DNA from: a virus | IMG/VR virus record: IMGVR_UViG_3300037189_022878 | Location: 1 to 38,425 of that record | Direction: 5' to 3' (one strand) | Length of the DNA stretch: 38,425 nt | In this document: piece by piece, positions 14,107-21,214 of the stretch | Layout: each line of letters begins with the position of its first letter | Position numbering within the stretch: position 1 is the first letter of the stretch | Made by a program: the position numbers and the translations under genes | The notes under the pieces: generated by a model | The model's database searches: none | Told to the model about the DNA's origin: nothing | The model's input: the letters and a program-made list of their open reading frames with translations, nothing else

Positions 14107-15996
14107 ATGGCCGAAAAAAACCAACAACAGCCTGGTTTATTTAATAGACTTACAAGACTATTTAGCACAGACGTTATTATTAGAAATGTTGGTGGAAATC
14201 AACTTAAAGTAGTAGATGTTGATAAGATCCAAGCTTACGGCAACGTAAAAACAAACGCTTTAATAGATAGATATACAAAACTTCATCGTTATGGAGCTAA
14301 TATGCCCTATAACCCAACAATGAACTACCAAACACTTCGTATTCAGTTATATACTGACTATGAAGCTATGGATACTGAATCTATTATAGCATCCGCTCTT
14401 GATATTGTAGCTGATGAAGCTACATTAAAAAATGAAGCGGGTGAAGTATTACAGATTAGAAGCGCTGATGAAAATATTCAACGTATATTATATAATTTAT
14501 TCTACGATATTTTAAATATTGAATTTAACTTATGGTTATGGATTAGAAATATGTGTAAGTATGGTGACTTTTATTTACACATGGAAGTCGCTGAAAAATT
14601 TGGTGTATATAATGTTACTCCACTTTCAGTATACGATATGATTCGTGAAGAAGGACAAGATCCTGAAAATCCATCTTATGTTTGCTTTAGAATAGATCCA
14701 ATGGTTATTGCGGCTGGTGGTATAAGTAATCGTGTTAAAGATAGAGATGGTAAGATTAAATTTGAAAACTACGAAATAGCTCACTTTAGGCTATTAACTG
14801 ATGCAAACTATCTTCCATATGGAAGATCATATATTGAACCTGCTCGCAAAACATATAAGCAGTATGTGTTAATGAAAGATGCGATGTTATTACATCGTAT
14901 CACTCGTGCTCCAGAAAAACGTGTATTTACTATTAATGTTGGTAATATTCCTCCTCATGAAGTAGACGCTTACATGCAGAAGGTAATGCAAAAGATGAAA
15001 AAAACACCTTATATTGATCAACAGACAGGTGAATATAATTTAAGATATAACTTAATGAATTTGATGGAAGACTTTTATCTTCCAGTTCGTGGTAATGATA
15101 CAGCAACTAAAATAGATACAGTAAAAGGTCTTGAATATAATGCTATTGACGACGTAGCTTTCTTACGTGATGAAATGTTAGCTGCACTTAAGATACCTAA
15201 AGCATTTTTTGGATTTGAGAAAGATCTTGAAGGTAAAGCTACATTAGCTGCTGAAGATATTAGATTTGCTCGTACAGTAGAACGAGTACAACGCATTATT
15301 CTTTCTGAATTATATAAAATGGCTTTAGTGCATTTATACGTTCAAGGATATGATGGTGAATCATTAACTAATTTTGAATTATCATTAACTACTCCATCTA
15401 TTATTTATGAACAAGAGAAAGTAGCATTATGGAAAGAAAAAGTTGACTTAGCTAAATCAATTCAAGACACTAATCTATTACCATCAGATTGGATATATGA
15501 TAATGTATTCCAATTCAGTGAAGATCAATATGATGAATATCGTGATCTAATGCTTGAAGATAAGAAACGTGTGTTTAGATTAGCTCAAATCGAAAATGAA
15601 GGTAACGACCCAGCTAAATCAGGTAAATCATATGGTACACCACATGATTTAGCTTCATTGTATGGTAAAGGTAGAACAGGAATGGATACTGATGGACCTA
15701 TACCTCCAGGATATGATGAAAAACGTCCTGTTGGTCGCCCTAAAGAAAGAGCCTCTATCATTGGTACTCAACAAGACCCATTAGGTAAAGATAGACTTGG
15801 TAGAAAAGCAAATAGTACTCTTTATACTGCTAATATTCCTTCTGAAGATGGTACTCCAAAAGGAGGTTCACCTGTTGCTTTATCCGAATTAAAGAAAAAT
15901 AAAAGTCTATTAGAGAGTATCAACATAGAACGCAAAAAGCTAGTATACGATGAAGAAAATGATATGCTAAATGAAAAAAATATTAAGGATATTTAA
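14107..15996 (+). CDS. gp20: Portal protein (T4 gp20-like)
   Basis: A 629-residue protein that forms the dodecameric portal through which DNA is packaged and to which the tail attaches. Typical gp20 features include YTDYEAMDTESIIASALDIVADEAT near residue 80, the LRYNLMNLMEDFYLPVRG segment (about 316-333), and FLRDEMLAALKIPKAFFG (about 352-369) with the acidic, hydrophobic clip and stem that follow. It is longer than T4 gp20 (524). The extra C-terminal 100 residues are polar (GRTGMDTDGPIPPGYDEKRP). Position between terminase and prohead protease agrees. Confidence 0.92.
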   Translation: MAEKNQQQPGLFNRLTRLFSTDVIIRNVGGNQLKVVDVDKIQAYGNVKTNALIDRYTKLHRYGANMPYNPTMNYQTLRIQLYTDYEAMDTESIIASALDIVADEATLKNEAGEVLQIRSADENIQRILYNLFYDILNIEFNLWLWIRNMCKYGDFYLHMEVAEKFGVYNVTPLSVYDMIREEGQDPENPSYVCFRIDPMVIAAGGISNRVKDRDGKIKFENYEIAHFRLLTDANYLPYGRSYIEPARKTYKQYVLMKDAMLLHRITRAPEKRVFTINVGNIPPHEVDAYMQKVMQKMKKTPYIDQQTGEYNLRYNLMNLMEDFYLPVRGNDTATKIDTVKGLEYNAIDDVAFLRDEMLAALKIPKAFFGFEKDLEGKATLAAEDIRFARTVERVQRIILSELYKMALVHLYVQGYDGESLTNFELSLTTPSIIYEQEKVALWKEKVDLAKSIQDTNLLPSDWIYDNVFQFSEDQYDEYRDLMLEDKKRVFRLAQIENEGNDPAKSGKSYGTPHDLASLYGKGRTGMDTDGPIPPGYDEKRPVGRPKERASIIGTQQDPLGKDRLGRKANSTLYTANIPSEDGTPKGGSPVALSELKKNKSLLESINIERKKLVYDEENDMLNEKNIKDI

Positions 15997-16003
15997 TAAA
16001 TAC

Positions 16004-16012
16004 ATATTTATA
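16004..16012 (+). promoter_or_regulatory. Candidate phage promoter (ATATTTATA)
   Basis: Lies 16 nt before the ATG at 16029, between the portal gene and the block of small head genes. Confidence 0.5.
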
Positions 16013-16028
16013 AGCAGTAATTTCTATT

Positions 16029-16886
16029 ATGTCAAAAATTAAACACAGTAAATTTCGCAATACTGGTATATTATTTGAATTATTAGTGCGCCAGATAGCA
16101 TCTGATACTTTATCTAATAAAGATTCTGCAGCTGTTAATTTAGTTAAAAAATATTTTAACAAAACAGAATTAACTAAAGAATATAAAATATACCAGACTT
16201 TAATCAATTCAAAACTTTTAAGTGAAGCTAAAGCTGAGACATTCATAAATACAGCATTAGATGCTTCTTTGCGTTTAAATAAAACAATTTTACGTAAAGA
16301 AAAATATAATTTAATTAAAGAAATTAAAGAAAACTACGACTTAGAAGAATTCTTTAAAGCAAAAATTAATCACTATACGCAATACGCTGCTTTATTTAAC
16401 TTAATTGAATCTCATAGCTCAACAGAATTTATTGACCCTAAACTTATTATTGATAATAAAATTACTTTATTAGAGCATATTACACGTAAAGAAGTTAATA
16501 AAGAAGACGTTAAAGATCGTGTAATAGAAGAATATATAAAACTAGATAAAGGTTCTCGTATACTTGCTTATCGTATGTTGTTAGAAAAATTTAACACAAA
16601 ATACGCTGAGTTAAATGATAAGCAAAAAAATGTATTGAAAGAATATATTAATAATGTAACTAATACAGTTAAATTAAGAGAATTTGTTAATAATAATTTT
16701 AATGTTATTGTTAGTGAATTAAAATCAATTATTCCAACAATAGAAGATAAAACAACTCAAATTAAATTAACAGAAATAACTAATTTTCTTCAACCATTAG
16801 ATAAAAATCAAAATATAAAAGATGAAAATATAATTTCACTTTTACAGTTTTATCAGCTATTAAATGAGTTAAAAACCATTAAATAA
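16029..16886 (+). CDS. Conserved head-module protein, unknown
   Basis: A 285-residue, all-helical, lysine-rich protein. It starts MSKIKHSKFRNTGILFELLVR and holds an EKYNLIKEIKENYDLEEFF segment near residue 100. It sits between portal and protease, as unnamed genes do in many marine T4-like phages. Its position suggests a role in prohead assembly or as an internal protein. No domain was recognised. Its stop TAA shares its last A with the ATG of the next gene. Confidence 0.7.
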   Translation: MSKIKHSKFRNTGILFELLVRQIASDTLSNKDSAAVNLVKKYFNKTELTKEYKIYQTLINSKLLSEAKAETFINTALDASLRLNKTILRKEKYNLIKEIKENYDLEEFFKAKINHYTQYAALFNLIESHSSTEFIDPKLIIDNKITLLEHITRKEVNKEDVKDRVIEEYIKLDKGSRILAYRMLLEKFNTKYAELNDKQKNVLKEYINNVTNTVKLREFVNNNFNVIVSELKSIIPTIEDKTTQIKLTEITNFLQPLDKNQNIKDENIISLLQFYQLLNELKTIK

Positions 16887-17431
16887 TGGATCAATTAAGA
16901 GAAAAATTAAAGCAATTAATACGTAAAGAACTAGAAGAAATGTCTGGTACTAGTGGAGGAGAAGCATATTCTACTCCTTTTGCTTTTGCTAAAAAAGGAC
17001 AAAAAACAAACGCCGCTACCCAAACAGCTAAATCTCAAGGAATGAAATTAGCTCCTACAGGAATACCTAGTGACTCTAAAGTAAGAGATTATAAAGCAAT
17101 TTGGAAATCAGCTGAAAAACCTAAATATAAAATGTATAAAGAATCTTTACATCAAATTATAAAACAAGAATTACTCAACGAAGTAACCTATTCTAAATTC
17201 AAAAACGAAGTTAAATTTAGAACTAAATCAGAACAACTTCATAAAGCGATTCGTGAAGTAAAACGCAAACTGCAAGAAATTGATCGTATTGTTGAATATA
17301 CATCACGCATGAAACAAGAATTAAGTGAAGATGGTGGCATTAATTATTGGAAAGCCACTCAAAAAAATATAGGTACTATATCTGAAATGGTTAATCAATT
17401 AAACAATAAAATTAAAAATTTACATCAATGA
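16886..17431 (+). CDS. Head-module protein with amphipathic leader
   Basis: A 181-residue protein. The first 20 residues (MDQLREKLKQLIRKELEEMS) form an amphipathic helix like the other leaders in this window. A GGEAYSTPFAFAKKGQ segment follows at about 24-39. A second leader-like helix in the middle (ESLHQIIKQELLNE before V, about 85-98) ends in L-x-E. The rest is a basic coiled coil. Two I/L-x-E-like sites suggest processing by the prohead protease. It begins on the last base of the previous gene and overlaps the next by 4 nt. Function is unknown. Confidence 0.7.
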   Translation: MDQLREKLKQLIRKELEEMSGTSGGEAYSTPFAFAKKGQKTNAATQTAKSQGMKLAPTGIPSDSKVRDYKAIWKSAEKPKYKMYKESLHQIIKQELLNEVTYSKFKNEVKFRTKSEQLHKAIREVKRKLQEIDRIVEYTSRMKQELSEDGGINYWKATQKNIGTISEMVNQLNNKIKNLHQ

Positions 17432-17961
17432 AAAAACAACTTAATGAAATTTATAGAATGCAGCAATTAGCTGGTATTTTGAAGGAGAATAATATGAATG
17501 AAAATGAAAGTATATATAATAGTATTGTAGATCAAGTAAAAAAATTATATTTAAAAGAAATCGGGCAAGAAATAAGTACTAGTCAAGAAGATGATATAAT
17601 GAAAATAATAGAGGCTACATACAGGTTTTCTTTTAGAAAAGATAATAATGTGAAACTTAGTAATGGAACAACTACTAGAATCAGCAGTTATATGAAAGAT
17701 AGCTTAGATAAAGGTAATTACGGTAAATTAGCTCAAGCTATATTTGAAATACTCGTTGATAAACCAATTAACGAAGCTGATACTTCTATGGATATTGAAA
17801 GAGAAGAATATATAAATAAAGAAATTAATACAACCATAAAAGCTATTGAAAATTTACAAGAATTAGGATTAGGATCTGTTGATTATATTTTAAATATGAT
17901 TAAAAAAGAAATGAAAATAAAATCAACTTCTATTCCGGCTTCTGAATTACCTTTTTCGTGA
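17428..17961 (+). CDS. Leader-bearing head-module protein
   Basis: A 177-residue protein starting MKKQLNEIYRMQQLAGILKE, which differs from the leader at 3507 by one residue. The body (about 25-177) is acidic and helical and is unrelated to the body at 3507. PINE before Ala (about 112-116) is a second possible I/L-x-E cleavage site. The near-identity of leaders on different bodies points to a modular targeting signal. It overlaps the previous gene by 4 nt. Inference: an internal (packaged) protein. Function is unknown. Confidence 0.7.
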   Translation: MKKQLNEIYRMQQLAGILKENNMNENESIYNSIVDQVKKLYLKEIGQEISTSQEDDIMKIIEATYRFSFRKDNNVKLSNGTTTRISSYMKDSLDKGNYGKLAQAIFEILVDKPINEADTSMDIEREEYINKEINTTIKAIENLQELGLGSVDYILNMIKKEMKIKSTSIPASELPFS

Positions 17962-17976
17962 TAAAAATATAAATAG

Positions 17977-18105
17977 ATGGCTAAAAATTTACGCGGTGGT
18001 GAAAGTCGCAAAATAACATTCGGTAAACGCAAATTAAAAAAAGCAAAAAAATCCTACAATAGACACGATAGAACAGAAAAAAACTACCGTAGACAAGGAA
18101 GATAA
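17977..18105 (+). CDS. 42-residue very basic protein
   Basis: An open frame that reads MAKNLRGGESRKITFGKRKL and then a run rich in Lys, Arg and Tyr; about 17 of 42 residues are Lys or Arg. It starts 15 nt after the previous stop and ends inside a promoter-like motif. Tiny basic proteins of this kind occur next to head genes in marine T4-like phages. It could bind packaged DNA. The family name is unknown to me. Confidence 0.65.
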   Translation: MAKNLRGGESRKITFGKRKLKKAKKSYNRHDRTEKNYRRQGR

Positions 18106-18113
18106 TATTTATA
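18105..18113 (+). promoter_or_regulatory. Candidate phage promoter (ATATTTATA)
   Basis: Begins on the last base of the stop codon of the small basic gene, 26 nt before the ATG at 18140. Confidence 0.5.
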
Positions 18114-18139
18114 CATAACAAATTATAAATTATAAAACA

Positions 18140-18415
18140 ATGAAAAAAAGTGAATTGCGTGAATTAATAAAAGAAGTAATACTTCAAGAAATAACAATTA
18201 AAAAAAGAACTCCTGAGCAAATCAAAGCTGAGGAAGATTTATTGCAACAAATAGCAGATTTTGAAAAAAAGTATCCTGATTTTAAATATGCTAGTAAAGA
18301 AGCTGTAAAAAATGATATTAGAAAGAATGGAGCTTTAAGAGCAGGTATTGATTTTGATAAAGCTAGAGCAGCATATGCCAAAGATAAAAAAGATAAAAAA
18401 GAAAAAGGCAGCTAA
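18140..18415 (+). CDS. Small leader-bearing basic protein
   Basis: A 91-residue protein starting MKKSELRELIKEVILQE, nearly identical to the leader of 10115, with LQE at 15-17 as an I/L-x-E-like site. The remainder is a lysine-rich helical protein (KYPDFKYASKEAVKNDIRKN) with a KDKKDKKEK tail that would suit DNA binding. It lies among head genes, 14 nt before the next start. Inference: packaged into the prohead and trimmed. Confidence 0.7.
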   Translation: MKKSELRELIKEVILQEITIKKRTPEQIKAEEDLLQQIADFEKKYPDFKYASKEAVKNDIRKNGALRAGIDFDKARAAYAKDKKDKKEKGS

Positions 18416-18428
18416 AAATAACATAATA

Positions 18429-19322
18429 ATGAAAAGTATACAAAATCAATATCGCGACCTTAAAGAAGGAAAAATGTCACAAGCTAACTTTATGCGTAAT
18501 GTGCGTATGACTTTTCCCCATTTAGTTACTAATGTAACATCGTTTGATGATACTGTTAGAATACTCAAAAATAAACAAATATTAAGCGAAGCTAAAACTA
18601 AACTACACCCAAATCAAATTCACCCACAAGAATTAAGAATGGGTATCAGAGTAGAAATGGAACACACAGATGATCCTAAAAAAGCAGAAAAAATTGCTTT
18701 AGATCATCTAGCAGAAAATCCATTTTACTATACAGCATTAAAACTATCAGGTGTTGAATCACCTTCAGCTCCTAAAGCTAAAGCACCTGCTAAAGCTAAA
18801 GTTAAAAAAGAATCAGTTGAATTAGTTGATAAAGAAAATCAAATGAAAACACCAAAAGGTGTTGAAAAAGCAAAAGCATCAGCTAATAAAGCATATAAAG
18901 AAACAAATAAAGGCGTTAAAGGAGTAGAAGAACTTACCCACGCCGCTAAAAAAGCTAAAGGCATTAAACAAGTAATGTCTCCTACTGGTGGTAAAATGAA
19001 AACTATTAGAGAACAATTAGAAAAACTTGTGCGTGAAATGTTAGCTGAAACGTTTGATGGTCGTGATAATTTAGATGAAGATAGAGAATTTGATCCATAT
19101 GATTCTGATTCAATGGCTAATTTTATAGCTCAAACATATGGAAAAGAATTAAAACAATTAACAGGAAAAGAAAAGGAAAACCAAGCTTTTCGATATGCCT
19201 ACACGCATATGATTAAATCAGGAATACCAAATGCTAAAATTGTAGCTAGAAATTTAATGAATGATGACGATTGGGCCGCAGATTATATAACTTCTCTATT
19301 TAACATGATAGGTAGAGGATAA
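18429..19322 (+). CDS. Head-module protein with internal leader-like helices
   Basis: I place the start at 18429 because an upstream ATG at 18348 would overlap the previous gene by 68 nt and add only a lysine-rich tail. The protein then begins MKSIQNQYRDLKEGKMSQAN, followed by FMRNVRMTFPHLVTNV and ILSE before A (an I/L-x-E site). A basic Ala/Lys-rich linker follows, and a second segment, MKTIREQLEKLVREMLAE before T, starts an acidic C-terminal part. Length is about 297 residues. The same FMRNVRMTFPHLV pattern occurs in many marine T4-like head modules. It may be processed at two sites; its function is unknown. Confidence 0.7.
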   Translation: MKSIQNQYRDLKEGKMSQANFMRNVRMTFPHLVTNVTSFDDTVRILKNKQILSEAKTKLHPNQIHPQELRMGIRVEMEHTDDPKKAEKIALDHLAENPFYYTALKLSGVESPSAPKAKAPAKAKVKKESVELVDKENQMKTPKGVEKAKASANKAYKETNKGVKGVEELTHAAKKAKGIKQVMSPTGGKMKTIREQLEKLVREMLAETFDGRDNLDEDREFDPYDSDSMANFIAQTYGKELKQLTGKEKENQAFRYAYTHMIKSGIPNAKIVARNLMNDDDWAADYITSLFNMIGRG

Positions 19323-19353
19323 TATATCTTTTTAATTAATAAGAATATTATAA

Positions 19354-19959
19354 ATGAAATCATTACTTATAGACCATACTCCTTTCCAACACGCTAAACT
19401 TACTTTAGTTGAAGGTAAAGCAAATAATGGTACTGTCACTTTAGTTGGTAAATTACAAGAAGCTGAGCAAAAAAATGGCAATGGTCGTGTATATCCTCGC
19501 GAAATACTTGAAAGAGAAGTAAAAAAATACGCTGAAGGACCAATAAAAACACGCACTGCTTTAGGAGAACTCGATCATCCTGAAGCCTCTGTTGTAAACT
19601 TAGCCAATACTTCTCATCTTATTACAGAAGTATGGTGGAAAGGAAATGACTTAATGGGTAAATTACAATTATTACCTACACCTGCTGGCAATATTGCTAA
19701 AGCACTTGTACTATCAGGTATTCCACTTGGAATTTCATCACGTGGTATGGGTAGTGTTAAACAACTTGGTGAAACAGTTGAAGTACAAGATGATTTTGAA
19801 TTATTATGTTGGGATTTAGTATCAGTACCTAGTACTCCGCAGGCTTATATGAAATTAGCTGAATCAAAGCAATATGCTTCTATTAAAGATTATAGTAAAG
19901 TAAATAGTTTAATAACAGAAATTATTTGTCAACATACTGGAGTTTGTCCTTTATGTTAA
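19354..19959 (+). CDS. gp21: Prohead core protease (T4 gp21-like)
   Basis: A 201-residue serine protease of the herpesvirus-protease-like fold. Residues 70-77 (LGELDHPE) carry His75, and 126-131 (GISSRG) carry the Ser nucleophile (Ser128 or Ser129), which is the standard gp21 arrangement. In T4 this enzyme removes scaffold and internal-protein leaders after (I/L)-x-E. It sits between the leader-bearing genes and the scaffold gene, exactly where its substrates are coded. The C-terminus (CQHTGVCPLC) has Cys pairs not expected from T4. Confidence 0.92.
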   Translation: MKSLLIDHTPFQHAKLTLVEGKANNGTVTLVGKLQEAEQKNGNGRVYPREILEREVKKYAEGPIKTRTALGELDHPEASVVNLANTSHLITEVWWKGNDLMGKLQLLPTPAGNIAKALVLSGIPLGISSRGMGSVKQLGETVEVQDDFELLCWDLVSVPSTPQAYMKLAESKQYASIKDYSKVNSLITEIICQHTGVCPLC

Positions 19960-19986
19960 AGTATTTGCGGTTTTTCATATCTACAT

Positions 19987-19995
19987 ATATTTATG
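19987..19995 (+). promoter_or_regulatory. Candidate phage promoter (ATATTTATG)
   Basis: The motif precedes and slightly overlaps the hairpin 19993-20019. It lies 111 nt before the scaffold ATG, the longest leader in this window. Confidence 0.45.
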
Positions 19996-20019
19996 GGCAT
20001 CCTACAATAGGTTGCCCAT
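19993..20019 (+). promoter_or_regulatory. Hairpin in the leader of the scaffold/capsid operon
   Basis: ATGGGCA (19993-19999) pairs with TGCCCAT (20013-20019) and CCTA with TAGG inside, around a CAA loop, with one T/T mismatch. No T-run follows, so it is not a classical terminator. It may protect or regulate the very abundant capsid mRNA. Confidence 0.6.
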
Positions 20020-20054
20020 TCTTATGCAGCCTCGGGTATATTACAAACCCCTAT

Positions 20055-20075
20055 TAAGATTTTCTAATAATCTTA
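20055..20075 (+). promoter_or_regulatory. Second hairpin in the same leader
   Basis: TAAGATT (20055-20061) pairs with AATCTTA (20069-20075) across a 7-nt loop, just before the A-rich stretch and the Shine-Dalgarno of the scaffold gene. Confidence 0.5.
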
Positions 20076-20091
20076 TTTCCGAAAAAAATTT

Positions 20092-20097
20092 AAGGAG
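20092..20097 (+). promoter_or_regulatory. Shine-Dalgarno of the scaffold gene
   Basis: AAGGAG lies 9 nt before the ATG at 20107. It is one of the few clear ribosome binding sites in the window; most genes have only A-rich leaders. It fits the high demand for scaffold protein. Confidence 0.7.
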
Positions 20098-20106
20098 AAA
20101 AATTTT

Positions 20107-21183
20107 ATGACAAACCAAGATTTGTTCAAAGAAGCAATTGCTGACGCTAAAGCTATTCGTGAAACTGCTTTAGCCAACGCAAAAGTCGCTCTTGAAGAAG
20201 CTCTTGCCCCTAGACTTCAATCTATGCTTGCTGCTAAATTGCAAGAAATGGAAGGTGAAGATTTAGAAGAAGCAAAAGACAAGGACGACGAAAAAATGAA
20301 AGAAGGCTTCTATCCTTCTGAAACTAGTGATAAAATTCAAGACAGATATCGTGCAACTGGTGCTGCTCTTGAAGAAGGTGGTGATGAGTTAGAAGAAGAC
20401 TTCGATTTATCTGAAATTTTAGCTGAACTTGAAGAAGCTAAAAAAGAAGAAGAAAAAGAAAAAATGGAAGAAGCTAAAGAAGAAGAAGAAGAAGGTAAAG
20501 AAGAAGAATCTGAATCTACCGAATCTGAAACTGTAGCTGATCTTTCAGTAGAAGAATTAAAAATGATTATCAAAGACATTATTTCTAGCGAAATGGAAGA
20601 CGGCGGCATGGAAGACATGGGCGGCGGTGAAATGGAAGCTGGTGATGAAATGTCTGTTGATGTATCTGATGAAGGAGAAGAAATGGAAGAAGATCTTGAT
20701 TTAGAAGAATTATTAGCTGAACTTGACGCTTTAGGCGAAGACTATTCTGAAGAAACAGAATACGAAGAAGGCGGAATGTACGAAGCTAAGAAAAAAATGA
20801 AAAAAGCTAAAGAAGAAGATGATAAAATGAAAAAAGAGTTAGATGAAGCTATTGCTACTATCCACACTCTTCGCTCAGAACTTAACGAAGTTAATCTTCT
20901 TAACGCTAAATTACTCTATGTAAATAAGATTTTCAAAGCCAAAAACTTAACCGAATCACAAAAACTTAAAGTAATTGCTCAATTCGACAAAGCAGCTACT
21001 ATTAAAGAAGCTAAGATGATTTATGAAACTATGGACGTTGCTATTGTAAAATCCGCTAAGTCTTCAATTAAAGAATCTATGGGCTTTGCTTCTAAAGCAG
21101 CAGGTATTGCTAAAAAACCAATCGTCGAAGTAGACGAAACAATGTCAAGATGGCAAATGCTTGCTGGTATTAAAAAACACTAA
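20107..21183 (+). CDS. gp22: Prohead core scaffold protein (T4 gp22-like)
   Basis: A 358-residue protein, extremely acidic in its middle (about residues 50-235, Glu/Asp runs). The conserved C-terminal module (about 255-315) contains LRSELNEVNLLNAKLLYVNK and FKAKNLTESQKLKVIAQFD, typical of phage scaffold proteins of this group. The tail ends MSRWQMLAGIKKH (346-358). Its MLAGI resembles the MQQLAGI in the leaders of 3507 and 17428. The scaffold assembles the prohead and is digested by the gp21-like protease coded just upstream. A clear Shine-Dalgarno and a structured leader precede it. Confidence 0.88.
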   Translation: MTNQDLFKEAIADAKAIRETALANAKVALEEALAPRLQSMLAAKLQEMEGEDLEEAKDKDDEKMKEGFYPSETSDKIQDRYRATGAALEEGGDELEEDFDLSEILAELEEAKKEEEKEKMEEAKEEEEEGKEEESESTESETVADLSVEELKMIIKDIISSEMEDGGMEDMGGGEMEAGDEMSVDVSDEGEEMEEDLDLEELLAELDALGEDYSEETEYEEGGMYEAKKKMKKAKEEDDKMKKELDEAIATIHTLRSELNEVNLLNAKLLYVNKIFKAKNLTESQKLKVIAQFDKAATIKEAKMIYETMDVAIVKSAKSSIKESMGFASKAAGIAKKPIVEVDETMSRWQMLAGIKKH

Positions 21184-21214
21184 AAAATTAATTAACAAAA
21201 AAACCCTTTAAAAA

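Noticed and set aside
18348-18428. Upstream start (ATG 18348) for the gene ending at 19322
   Set aside because: It would overlap the previous gene by 68 nt and add only a low-complexity lysine tail; ATG 18429 lies 14 nt after the stop and gives the usual protein start.
19993-20019. Terminator after the prohead protease gene
   Set aside because: The stem is good but no T-run follows; it is better described as a leader hairpin of the next operon.
20337-20618. Serine-rich frame on the - strand of the scaffold gene
   Set aside because: It is the antisense of Glu/Asp-rich codons and not an independent gene.
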